From the NCBI GenBank assembly GCA_021904315.1, contig CM038915.1, positions 15,624,001-15,688,000 of the forward strand: 64,000 nt of DNA. The letters run 5' to 3'. Below, one piece after another: positions 1-9,660 of this stretch (the stretch's first letter is position 1; each line of letters begins with the position of its first letter). Position numbers and translations under genes: made by a program. Origin of the DNA: Sphagnum magellanicum (lineage: Eukaryota > Streptophyta > Sphagnopsida > Sphagnales > Sphagnaceae). The notes beneath the pieces were generated by a model, which was given only the letters and a program-made list of their open reading frames with translations, was not told the DNA's origin and did not search any database.

Positions 1-59
1 AAATCATCACATTCTTCTTCAAGGGCTAAAGTAGTGCACTCGGCTACACCCATCCTATT

Positions 60-430
60 GTGGCAATCCTACCCACAAAGCTAGTGAGTGCAACATTCCT
101 TCTAAGGATCTCTTTTGTGATTACTATGGGAAAGAGGGACATTAGGAAGTTGTTTGTTTTGCCAAGTTCTTGGAAAGGAAGCAACTTCAATTACTACGGC
201 AAAATCTGTCAACATCTTTTGTTGTCCCTCAACCAAAAACCAAGGCACCTAAACCTTCCACTCAAGCTTTCCCCACCAAGGGTAATTCTAGAAAGAATAC
301 TAAGAAGAAGGAACACAATGCTGACAAGAAGAAGGTGTTTCAAGCCCATGCCATTCAAGTTCAGACTTTGCAAAATGAACTCGAATCATTGAGGACCCAA
401 CTTGCTAATCTAAAAGGCAAGTCTTTCTAA
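60..430 (+). pseudogene. gag C-terminal remnant with broken CCHC zinc knuckle
   Basis: At 116-157 the frame reads C-D-Y-Y-G-K-E-G-H-stop-E-V-V-C, which is a C-x2-C-x4-H-x4-C knuckle with the second Cys changed to Tyr and a TAG just after the His. A Lys-rich basic stretch and a Gln/Leu-rich helical tail (about 300-420) follow and end at TAA near 430, as expected for a nucleocapsid tail. The product would have packaged element RNA. Nothing recognisable lies between here and the protease apart from a 123-aa open stretch at 515-886 without a clear domain. Confidence 0.6.
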
Positions 431-991
431 CCAACTAATCATGCCCAACTTGTATAAGGTTCAGGATCACGGGAGGGACCTCCTAGGTCATTCTATTGCC
501 TCCCACACGATGCCATGGTTGGGGAATATGTTCTTTCCAGTGCACACAATTCTAATCTCACTCTAAGATTTGCTATTTCTTTTTGCCTTTCCTATGTCGT
601 GGCACAAGAGGCTAGTGTGGCACCCAAAGTTTCTACCACTAGGCAGGTGATTCAGACTAATGGATTCGCATCTGGTTTAAGTCCTATTACCAGGGCTAGA
701 GGAGTTCGAGCAATCATGCCACAATTTTTTCGTCCTCTCAACATGGAAGAAGATTGCACCTTGTTGGTGAGGGGGGAGGAGACTACTACACCACAAGTTG
801 TTAGAGCATCAAATTCTCGTGTCTTAGGAGTACATGTACATCAAGAAAACATACAATTTTCCATTGATCAGCTTATGAAGTGCTAACTTCAAATACGTGA
901 AGTGGCGCAAAAGCTTGTGAGTACACTGTTGTTTAGTTTTCAAAATTTGAAGCTAAGCACCAGGGACATAATTACAGTATGAAGGGATACC

Positions 992-1800
992 TTGAACATT
1001 ACATCAGGTCTTTTACCAATCCCTGATCCACATGCTACAAGGGTCCCATCCAACACCCTGGAGAGACACTTGATTGGTTCATGTGTTGCAGATGGCATTC
1101 GTAATTTGGTCATTAGTTCTAGCATGGCTAAACTAATGGGCTTTCCTACCTCTAATTCTACATTCACATATAAAAAAGGAGTTAAGAACACCTCAATTGT
1201 GGATTTGTTACTTAGCAAAGGCGTTGTGCATAGCCATTCTCCTCACAAAGTTTCTCATTCATTTCCAAAGGTGGTGCCTAATGAAAAAACTTCCATCACC
1301 ACTGGAGTTGCCATTATCGACAATACTAATTCAACAATCCACGTGGGAGAACATACACCCAGGGTGGTACTTCTTGATATAGGTGCCCAACCAATGATTC
1401 TTGGAGTTCAAATTGTTAAGAAGATGGGCATGCTCAACTCCAAACTACAGAAATCTATGTGACAAATTTGCACCATTAGTGGGAGCGTAGAGGAAGTACT
1501 TGGGGAGAACTCAGATTTGATTGCACTTAATTTCAATAAAGGTACAGATTGGGAGTTTTGCCTACATATCAGATGTTTAATCACTAATGCCACTAGTTAC
1601 GATGTGCTCATTGGGCAAAAGGCCTTATTTCCACCAGGTTTCACAATTAACAACTAGTTCGAGCATGTGTACTATCGAGTGGATTGGGAGATTGATGGCC
1701 ACTACCTGGGATACATACCCCTTGATTTACATGGGAACCTTAATCCTATGGCTCACCATTATATGTTCAAGGAAGCACACATAATTTCCTACATTCAACA
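992..1800 (+). pseudogene. Retropepsin-like aspartic protease region of gypsy pol
   Basis: The open frame at 992-1462 contains V-V-L-L-D-I-G-A at about 1363-1386, the position and hydrophobic context of the D-[ST]-G-A active-site motif, with Ile in place of Ser/Thr. Downstream in shifted frames are Y-D-V-L-I-G-Q (about 1597-1617) and a H-Y-L-G-Y-I-P-like stretch, typical of the region after the flap in plant gypsy proteases. TGA and TAG codons at about 1459, 1487 and 1657 interrupt it. The enzyme would have cut the gag-pol polyprotein; this copy cannot. Confidence 0.6.
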
Positions 1801-2029
1801 AGCTAGCCACGAGTGAATAGAAAGAGATGAGGAGGAGATAACTTACGCTCAAGCTACTGAAAGCTTGAAGATGGTTCCTATTAACATTCAACACGGACCA
1901 AAGGTTTTACAAAGGTTCAAAGTAACCCACGAGCCCTTGGTCAAAGCTCCATCTAATTTTGAGAACATGGAAAGCCATGGGGAATCGATTAAGCCAGTAC
2001 TTCGTTAACTAATCACCTAGACATCGCCT

Positions 2030-3000
2030 AAGGAAGGGATTACATTACTAGAGCTCTTTGGTGGTATTGGTATAGGTTTCGAAGCCCTACTACAGTCAGG
2101 GATGGTGGTTCGAAAGTATTTCTATGTAGACATTGATCCTATTGCAAGGCAAGTGGCAACATCGAGAATGATGGAGAGCACAGCCAAATTTCCACAACAG
2201 TTTGGAACCACCGCATGGAAGACCAGCTTCATTTTTTTGCCCTCTAACATATAACTAATTCAGAAGAAACATATGGAATTACTTGGCCCCGTGGACTTCA
2301 TCATTTCAAGTTGGGAGTGTCAAGGATTTTCAATGGCTGGATTTGGAGAAGGCTTAGTGACACAAGATCCGATTTCTTCACGAACATGGTACAATTGATC
2401 ACATGGGCTCAATCCATTTCTCCTGTGCTTGGTTATGTAATTGAAAACACCTTTTTTTTGGCTTGACCAAAGGGAGAAAGTCCAAGAACATTACACACTA
2501 ATCAAGCACTACCTTGGAGAACCACTCCTACTCAATGCGGCACAATGTTGTTCTTATGCGCACCAACTGCGCAACTGGTGGACCAACCTTGCACCACTCT
2601 TAGTGCTGCAGTTGGCTCTGAGATACACCATCAGAGACCCCAACCTAAAGGTTTTTCACATATTGGATGATCAGAGCTCTTGCCAACCAGTTACAAGGTA
2701 AGAAAAACCTCCTTGGTTTCCTGCGAACACAATAGGAAAACCAAGAAGTGTTTGGCCCACCTTTGTCTCCTTCCCAAGAGCACACACCTTTCAGGGAGAT
2801 GGACCAAGCTTAGTATATCATCATGTTTCAGCCACTTGGGATGAACCAAGCTCAAATGAAAGAGAAAGGGCTATGGGGTTCCAAACAGGCATTATTAGTC
2901 ACACTAAGTATTGTGACTAAGGTGACTAAATTGGAGCGTAACGCTCTACTAGGGAGAGGCATGGACCTGAACTCCCTTACATGGTTGTTGGTAACCTGTG
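2030..3000 (+). pseudogene. C5 DNA cytosine methyltransferase-like domain inside gypsy pol
   Basis: Canonical C5-methyltransferase motifs occur in their usual order. Motif I (AdoMet site) reads L-L-E-L-F-G-G-I-G-I-G at about 2045-2074. Motif II-like Y-V-D-I-D-P-I-A follows at about 2124-2150. Motif IV reads W-E-C-Q-G-F-S at 2312-2332 with the catalytic Cys codon at 2318-2320; Glu stands where most enzymes have Pro. Motif VI reads V-I-E-N-T at about 2437-2451. Motif VIII-like A-H-Q-L-R-N-W-W-T-N is at 2558-2587, motif IX-like E-R-E-R-A-M-G-F-Q-T-G at 2858-2890 and motif X-like R-N-A-L-L-G-R-G-M-D at about 2937-2966. A frameshift in the T-run at 2452-2459 and several stops inactivate it. Spacing and order argue strongly against chance. 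The domain would transfer methyl groups from AdoMet to C5 of cytosine. Whether it came from a DNMT3/DRM-type or another C5 family cannot be settled by eye. Confidence 0.82.
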
Positions 3001-3363
3001 TATTTTTTAAAATGTACACAACACTAACACTGATTCAATCAGCTTGCAGTTCTGGTGATGCGACCACAAGGCACCCCGACCAAGTACACTTGCCTATCTT
3101 CAACACTCTACATTTCACTATTAGTGTTGGGGGGGGAGGAGGTACCATGTAATTTGACTCAAGTTGTTTCTGATACACCTGGAGATACATCAGCTTTTGG
3201 ATAAACAATTACAACCCTCTACGAATCTGCACAGTTGGATAGTGGAGAACCCAATACACTAGGTTCTTCAAACACACTTTCCAATTCCATTCCATGTGTT
3301 TCCAACTACCTTTTCGTTATGGGGAACCAACTCACCAAGAAGGAGAGAGACTAGGTCACAAAT

Positions 3364-3969
3364 TTGCTAATTAAATATGAGAATGTGTTCGCATTCTCAA
3401 TGAAAGACTTAAGTAGGTGTAAGACCATGCAGTTCTTTATAGACCTTATAGATGAGACACCCATTTATCAAAGGAGGCATAGGTTGAGTAAGCATGAGTG
3501 GGAATTGGTAGATGAAAGATGCAAAGAGCTCCATGAGGCTGGTCTCATTCAGCCATCAAGTTCTGATTTTGTAGCCGTTATAGTAATGCAAAAAAAAAAG
3601 GATTCAACCAGATTATGGATTGAGAAAAGGATGTGTGAGGATTATAGGCCTTTGAACCTAGTTACACTTCAGGATAGGTACCCCATGCCCATCCCCGAAG
3701 AATTATTTGATAGCATTGGAGACTCAAACATCTTCACAATTGTGGATTTGAGGCAAGGCTTTAACCAAATTGTGTTCATTGCAAAGGATCGCAAGAAAAC
3801 AACATTCCATGGAAATAACAAGTTGTGGGAATGGCTTGTGATGCCTTTTGGATTGAAGAATGCACATGATGTCTTTTTTCACCGAGTCATGGACCAGGTT
3901 CTTGAAAGGGCAGATTTCTTGAAATGCTACATAGATGACGTCCTAGTGCATAGCAAGGGACTCTTGTAG
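3364..3969 (+). pseudogene. Reverse transcriptase domain of gypsy pol
   Basis: This is a 201-codon open stretch with the RT fingers-palm motifs in order: D-Y-R-P-L-N, then D-R-Y-P-M-P, F-T-I-V-D-L-R-Q-G-F-N-Q-I (first catalytic Asp), W-L-V-M-P-F-G-L-K-N-A and K-C-Y-I-D-D-V-L-V-H-S-K-G, where Y-I-D-D supplies the catalytic Asp pair. It is the best-preserved part of the element, although it has an insertion near the finger motif and ends at TAG at 3967. The role was copying element RNA into DNA. Confidence 0.95.
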
Positions 3970-4016
3970 CACTTGCTCATCTTGAGGAGTTATTCAAGAG
4001 GCTCCATGAGGTCAAT

Positions 4017-4640
4017 ATGAAAATCCATCCTAAAAAATGTGAGTTTGTTATCACTTCAGTAGTTTACCTTGGACACAGAATTTTGCCAAATGGTATTATG
4101 GCTCATTGGGCCAAAGTAGTAGCCATTTTGGAAATGCCCAATCTTACTCATGTTCACACTTTGAGGAACTTCATCCGACTATGTAATTATTACAGGATTT
4201 ATGTCCAAGACTTCAATACTATTATTCATCTTCTCTATGCATTATTAAAAAAGGATGTTGCTTGGACATGGAGTGATGAGGCTCAGGAAGCTTTCAACAC
4301 ACTTAAGGAAAAGCTTTCAGAGTTCCCCATTCTTAGAAGACCTGATTTTAGCAAAGTCTTCATTCTACACACTGACTAAAGTGCTCTTGGTATTGGTGTT
4401 ATTCTTGGCCAACTTGATGAGGAAGGCAAGGAATATGTTATCGCTTATGCATCCCGAAACAACAACAACGCTAAGAGCAACTACTCTTCATACAAAGGGG
4501 AGTGTCTTGTTGTTGTATGGGCCGTCATACATTTCAGGCCCTATCTTTATGGCACTGAATTCTCTTTGTACACCGACCACCAACCTATCAAGTGGTTGAT
4601 GACCAACAATAAGCTTATTGGTAAGTTAACTTGTTGGGCT
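4017..4640 (+). pseudogene. RT thumb/connection and RNase H region of gypsy pol
   Basis: The frame at 4017-4379 begins with the thumb-like K-I-H-P-K-K-C-E-F and V-Y-L-G-H motifs and runs through the connection (W-S-D-E-A-Q-E-A-F-N-T-L-K). It ends with F-I-L-H-T-D, the first catalytic Asp of the gypsy RNase H, immediately followed by TAA at 4377. The fold continues in the same register after the stop (about 4380-4620), including an A-Y-A-S-R stretch and a Y-T-D-H-Q-P-I-K-W motif. The role was removal of the RNA strand during cDNA synthesis. Confidence 0.85.
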
Positions 4641-4879
4641 TATACTTCAAGAGTATGAGTTCAAGGTTATTCATTGACCTAGTATTACACATCAGAATGC
4701 GAATACCATGTCGCGGAGACCCTTCACTACCTCTGAAGATTTCTCAAAAACTAGGCAAGACTACAACCAAATTCCAGCAGTACATGTATCTAATGCATCT
4801 AATTATCTTGCATTACTGTAATGTAACCTGGTTGAGCATCCCATTGTGGATATATGGGAAGATTTGAACACTTTGAGGT

Positions 4880-5890
4880 TTCTTCAGCATGGGGAATACC
4901 TTTCTCAAGTTACATCAAGTCAGCGGGATCACATATAATAGCGATCCAAATGCTATTCATGGAGGGACAATCATTTCGTCCGACGCTTACCACAAGGCGA
5001 CAGAATGGTCCCTCCACCACATGAACGACCTGGTTTTATTTAGAAGGTACACTTGGAGCTTGGACACTTTGGAGTTAAATGTACTTATAACCTTCTTGCT
5101 CCTCATTACCATTGGAAAGGTATGTATGCTCAAGTCCGAGACGTCATTGCTAGGTGTGAGCAATGTGATAAAATGAGAACTTCTTTCTCCTATTGACAAC
5201 TCACGCTTTTTCCACTCCCTATTATAGGCATGTTCTATCGCTCGTCATGTGATTTAATTAGAGAGTTACCACAGACCTCCAAGGGTAATGTTTACATCAT
5301 GATTATGATTGAGCATTTTTCAAAATGGGTCAAGCTTGTTGCGCTGCTAGACAAATCATCACATAGCACCAGCCAAGCTTTCATACAACATGTCCTAAAT
5401 AGGTTTAGGGCTTGTGCTGAGTGCCTTATTGATCAAGGATCATAATTCAGGGGAGAATTCTAAGACCTACTTGACCATGCTCTCATTGACGATCGCCGGA
5501 CTTCAAGAGATCAGCCCCAAGCTAATGGCCTTACAGAAAGGATGGTTCAAACATGTAAGAAAAGACTTCGGAACATAAACCTCACTAGGAACAAAGAGGA
5601 TTGGGACTTGGCCCTCCCTTACATCACCATGGGTTACAGGATGTCCAAACACGCTTCTTTGTTTCATTTTTCTCCTTAATTTCTATTTTTTGGGAAACAT
5701 CCCATTCCACCTTCTTCCATTGTTGCTCAAATGGACCAGCTTGTGGACTTGGACTCTCCATCCACTTGGACCAAGGTCATCACATAGAGGGCTGCTCTAT
5801 TCAAAAGGGTTATGCCCATGGCCATGGAGAACTTATCCATTGCACAACATCAAAACACCTTACGATATGCACACACATGAGGTGGTAGTT
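4880..5890 (+). pseudogene. Integrase of gypsy pol (zinc-binding and DDE core)
   Basis: The H2C2 zinc-binding part reads G-H-F-G-V-K, then H-Y-H-W and C-E-Q-C-D-K-M at about 5060-5175. The catalytic core follows: C-D-L-I-R-E-L-P (first Asp) near 5240, I-E-H-F-S-K-W-V-K near 5308-5335, I-D-Q-G-S (second Asp) near 5428-5442, then A-N-G-L-T-E-R-M (Glu) near 5522-5545 and a W-D-L-A-L-P-Y-I-T stretch near 5602. TGA, TAA and frameshift breaks are present, for example TAA at about 5443. It would have inserted the cDNA into host DNA. Confidence 0.88.
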
Positions 5891-5901
5891 ACAAACCTAA
5901 G

Positions 5902-6302
5902 GTGAGACAATTTAGTGTTGGTGGTTTTGTGTATTTCCAACGGCAACCTAATGATACTCTAGACACTTCTTCCGGTCACACTATCTTAAGGATTAAAACA
6001 ATCAAGCCTTCCGGTGTGTTGGAGTTGCAAGGAGTTGACAGATGCACAATTCGGGAACACTCTAAAAATTATGCACCCTGCCACCTACCGAATTTGGATC
6101 CTACCATCATCACGTCGACTTGGATTCCTCCATTTGACTATCCATGTCATGTTTTGTATGCCAAAGGACAAATAATGCTAATCAGATGTTGCTTTGCGAT
6201 AATTGTAATGGTGGATACCATCTCTTCTACCTCAAGCCGAAGCTCACTCAAGTTCTCGCCAACATTTGGTACTGTTCATCATGTTCTCCTATAGCATTGT
6301 GA
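5902..6302 (+). pseudogene. Integrase C-terminal domain ending in a PHD-finger-like motif
   Basis: From 5902 the frame has a V-G-G-F-V-Y-F strand and H-T-I-L-R-I-K-T-I-K-P-S-G-V, the small beta-barrel (GPY/F-like) integrase C-terminus. A C-H-L-P-N-L-D-P linker leads to a first Cys pair region at about 6145. After one frameshift near 6170, the segment up to TGA at 6300-6302 reads M-L-L-C-D-N-C-N-G-G-Y-H-L-F, then L-K-P-K-L-T-Q-V and W-Y-C-S-S-C-S-P. That is the signature of a C4HC3 PHD finger (L-L-C-D-x-C-x2-G-x-H ... L-x-P-x-L ... W-x-C-x2-C). The Cys after the His is Tyr here and the second Cys appears as Leu, so this copy is damaged. Chromoviruses carry a chromodomain at this place. PHD fingers typically read histone H3 tails, which suggests target-site selection. 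Confidence 0.72.
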
Positions 6303-6342
6303 TTTCTACTCAGACCATGCCACGCTTTTCCCAGCTCAGGTC

Positions 6343-6352
6343 TGGGGGGGAA
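6343..6352 (+). other. Polypurine tract at the pol/3' LTR boundary
   Basis: A T-G-run-A-A purine tract lies 41 bases after the last pol stop, exactly where gypsy elements prime plus-strand synthesis. A TG dinucleotide at 6357-6358, the usual first bases of an LTR, follows at once. Confidence 0.6.
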
Positions 6353-6356
6353 TACA

Positions 6357-6640
6357 TGAAAATTTCATCTTAGCCTCCTATTGTGCATTGGATATATACG
6401 TGCATGCATCTCTTTTTGGTTGAATAGTTTCTACCTTTGGCTGGTTTTAGTCTTTTTGTTTAGTAGAGTTTACTATGGATTTACACCTTTACGACATTGT
6501 ACGTCACGACACTATGTTGTTTCCCCAATCATGTGTTACTTTGGTATCCTTCAACCATGGTCTCCCTAACAACATGGAATAACTAACATCTATTACACTA
6601 TTTTGTAACACAATAAATGTAGTAATATAAGGTATGTCAT
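6357..6640 (+). other. Probable start of the 3' LTR; far end not definable
   Basis: The sequence begins TGAAAATTTC right after the polypurine tract and has no coding capacity. The other LTR is outside the window, so length and the CA end cannot be fixed. Antisense gypsy protease sequence from a different element is recognisable from about 6640, so this LTR is probably shorter than about 300 bases or truncated there. Confidence 0.35.
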
Positions 6641-7190
6641 GAACAAATATATTCATTTCATGAATCAATCCCATTGGCTTTGTAGTGGTCTAATTTGCCA
6701 TCCTTAAATTATATGGTGCGAATTTAGATTTTGGCAACCCCAATTTCAATCTTAATTGCCCTACAATGATGTTAATTCCAAATCCGCAATCTAACAAAAC
6801 ATCCTTTACAATATTTTTCCCAATTTGTACTTGAATAATTACCTTATGATTATCAATAGCTGCAACTATTATTGTTATTCCTAAAACTACAAATGGTACT
6901 ATTTTTTCTGTGACTATTTTTGCTACATTTTATGATTTATTTGGTTTCATATTCTAGCATAATTTTTTTCTCAACTCAAGAGCCATCTTTAATAACTGCC
7001 CCAAATTCAAAGTATTGATGGTTTCCAACATTTGTCTACTGATATCCTTAAATATTTCTTTTACTGATATTAGTTTATTTTGTGAAAGTACAAATTTTTG
7101 AGGCTTAAAGGTTATTAAAGAAGGTGTTGTGTCTAGCATATTAGGCCATGTTGTGTTCCATCCCTCCATTGATGCAGAAGAACCCTCACT
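6640..7190 (-). pseudogene. Antisense gypsy gag/protease fragment
   Basis: On the minus strand, 6890-6650 translates to I-I-Q-V-Q-I-G-K followed by V-L-L-D-C-G-F-G-I-N-I-I and L-R-L-K-L-G-L-P-K, then Y-N-L-R-M-A. This matches a plant gypsy retropepsin with D-x-G preserved as D-C-G. Upstream on that strand (7169-6954) is a gag-like stretch. RT does not follow, since the + strand element begins there. It is a broken older element in the opposite orientation. Confidence 0.6.
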
Positions 7191-8180
7191 TGTAGTCTAT
7201 GCCTTCTATAATTGTTATATGGTATCTACCATCATCTTCTTTCGTTTTTATTCTTTTTCCCAATCTGTAGTAGTTTTGTTCTTATGTGGTTTTCTCTCCT
7301 AGAACACCTATTCTTTTGTGATTTTATTTCTAGTAGCAACATTTACATCTACTACATTCACTTCAGTAGTGACTATTTAACATCAACTACCACTTTTCAA
7401 TTTGAGGTTGATGCATTTTCCCTTAAAACATCTTTTGCATCTTTGCAAAATTTGGAAAGTTTGTCATCTTGTGTCCATTCAAACCATAGATATGACATGC
7501 TTATGATCCATTCTTTTAAGTTTTAAAAATTTTGAATGGTTGCTTCTATGGCTGCCACAATTGGCTATTCTTTCTTCTTCACTTTGCATGTGTCTACATT
7601 ATGATTATCTCTACCATAGTTTGTGTTGTGTTTGCAAGTCTTTCATGTTTTTGTCTATGATTTTGATGTTGTTGGGTAAAACCACAATATGATGGACTTA
7701 TTTAGATATGTCACAAAGGCAAAAAAAATTGGGTTAAATATATATTATTGATAAAACCCATATGCAAGTTGAGAATTTCAACAAAAATGGACTCAAATAA
7801 GTGAAACTAACTTCTTTCCCCTTCCAAGTTTCAAATAATTACACCAATAACATTAATATTCAACGAAAGATGAACTTTGTAATATCGGTAATTATTGGGT
7901 CACAGTCCATAAAAAAATGTGTTATGAACACATTGTTTACAAGAAAATTAAAGATTTTTTCAACAAATTTGGAGCATGTTATATTTTCAAGGGTTATGAC
8001 AATTGAAATTAAAGTTTTTGGAAAATTTGAAGTATATGAATTTTATAATTACTTATTATGTGTAATAATAGTCCAATTTTTTTCAAAGTCCATCACATAT
8101 TCAAAAGTATTTTTTTCATGACCAAAACTAAATGGAGGTGGGTGTAATCACAATACAACTAAATGGCAATGTTTAATTTT
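7190..8180. other. AT-rich stretch without recognisable genes
   Basis: The open frames at 7212-7526 and 7801-8121 are low-complexity, Phe/Ser/Ile-rich reads of AT-rich DNA without motifs or splice context. It may be further retroelement decay. Confidence 0.5.
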
Positions 8181-8505
8181 ATGACATGTGTCCATTTTCA
8201 ATGCCAATGATTTGGTGACAATATGTGTCATTTAAACACACTTTGGTATTTCATATAATTAATTAATTAAATCTAGATCATCAAATTTAGGTTTTTTAGG
8301 ATGTTGACATGTGGCATCTAGGTAGGTACGCATATAAATAAGGTTTATTTTATGACACGTGCCCATTTTGAATGCCAATTTTGTGGTGCCACGTGGCATT
8401 TTAAACACATATTGGCTTTTAATTTTTTAGTTTTAAAAATTAATTTTAAATTGTCAAATTTAAGGTTTATAGGATGGTGACATGTGGCACCTAGGTAGGT
8501 AGATA
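8181..8505. repeat. Two tandem copies of a ~172-bp unit with ACGTG cores
   Basis: Units begin at 8181 and 8352 with the same order of blocks: ATGACA-YGTG-CCATTTT, CAATGCCAAT, a GTCATTT or GGCATTT plus AAACACA block, a TCAAATTTA(A)GGTTT block and GACATGTGGCAYCTAGGTAGGTA. The blocks recur at 171-173 bases. Copy 2 carries CACGTG and GCCACGTGGC palindromes. Confidence 0.8.
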
Positions 8506-9660
8506 AGTAGGCCTAAATAGGTAGGTAAATAGGACTAGGCTAGGTAGGTAGGTTTAGGATAACCCTTTTTCATTTTGTATTTAACTTTTAGGGTTGAATG
8601 CCTTTTATTGGTTCATCCCAAATGACACTTGCTTTTGAACTATTTCTAGTGCACCTATATAGTTTTTAAAAATGGAATGTATGACAAAGGATATGGGATA
8701 AACATTCTAATTGCAAGCATAACCAACTTAGTTGCAACTATTATCTAATATATATATATGTTATACTAACTTAGTTTACCTACAAGTTATATTAACTATT
8801 ATAGGTAATAATACTAATGTGATTATATGATTATAGTTATTATTCAATAATAATAAAAATAATAAAAATGATATCATTATAAATTTATATAATTATAGAT
8901 ATCATCTTTTTTTAATTATTATTATTAGGTAATTTAATCATTATTATTGTAATAAATATATGTCTAATATTATATTATATTATATTAATTATATTATACC
9001 ATATTATACCATATTATATTGAAAAATATTTTAGAAAATAATTTATAATTATATCAAAGTATAATTGATAATTAAAATTATTTAAATATTTATTATTCTT
9101 TTGATATAATTATTACATTTAATTACATATTTAGGTTATAACTAACTAGTTAGTTAGGTACCTTAAGGTAAGTTAGGCTAGTTTATGTAACCTAGCCTAG
9201 GTTAATTTATATTTTGTACTAGGTTAGGTGAGGTATATTAACATAGGTTTAAATAACATATATAATTATAAGAACTTAGACTACTTATGTTACCTAATTT
9301 ATGCATTTAATGTATATTAACTTATTTTGATTTATAATAATTATTTACTAACCTAGGTTATGGTAATATTATATATACATATACATAATATATATTTGTT
9401 ATTTGCCTAGGTTATAAGGTGTATTAATGTAGGCTTAAGTATCATAGATAATATATTGTATCAAGTACATTAACCTAAATATGTATTACTTTAGGCCATT
9501 CTTTTTGTGATATGTATCCATTTTGCACATTAGTAGTTGCATGTTAGTTGCACACACAACTGTATAGCCCATATAATATATGATATCAATTTTGTAGTTG
9601 CAAGCATGACCAATCTAGTTGTAAACAATAACTAGTTACGTCCAATTACAAAATGATGGG
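8505..9660. other. Very AT-rich spacer with GTAG/TAGG tracts
   Basis: Degenerate TAGGTAGG/TTAGGTTA tracts at 8505-8570 and 9130-9250 flank long AT runs such as repeated TATAT and TATTATA at 8740-9120. I see no coding or RNA gene. Confidence 0.6.

Larger units (their letters stand above)
1..6352 (+). mobile_element. Decayed Ty3/gypsy LTR retrotransposon, 5' end outside the window
   Basis: The domains run in the order gag CCHC knuckle, retropepsin, C5 DNA methyltransferase-like domain, reverse transcriptase, RNase H, integrase and a PHD-like finger, and end at a purine tract near 6343-6352. RT before integrase places it in Ty3/gypsy. The 5' LTR, primer-binding site and most of gag lie left of base 1. 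Each domain is broken by in-frame stops and small frameshifts, so this copy is not autonomous. The methyltransferase lies between protease and RT and follows on from the protease in mostly the same reading direction, as part of the pol polyprotein rather than a later insertion. Domain order is seen directly; family assignment rests on motifs. Confidence 0.93.

Noticed and set aside
8181-8505. CRISPR-like direct repeats
   Set aside because: Two long degenerate tandem copies in a plant genome; no short identical repeats with unique spacers anywhere in the window.
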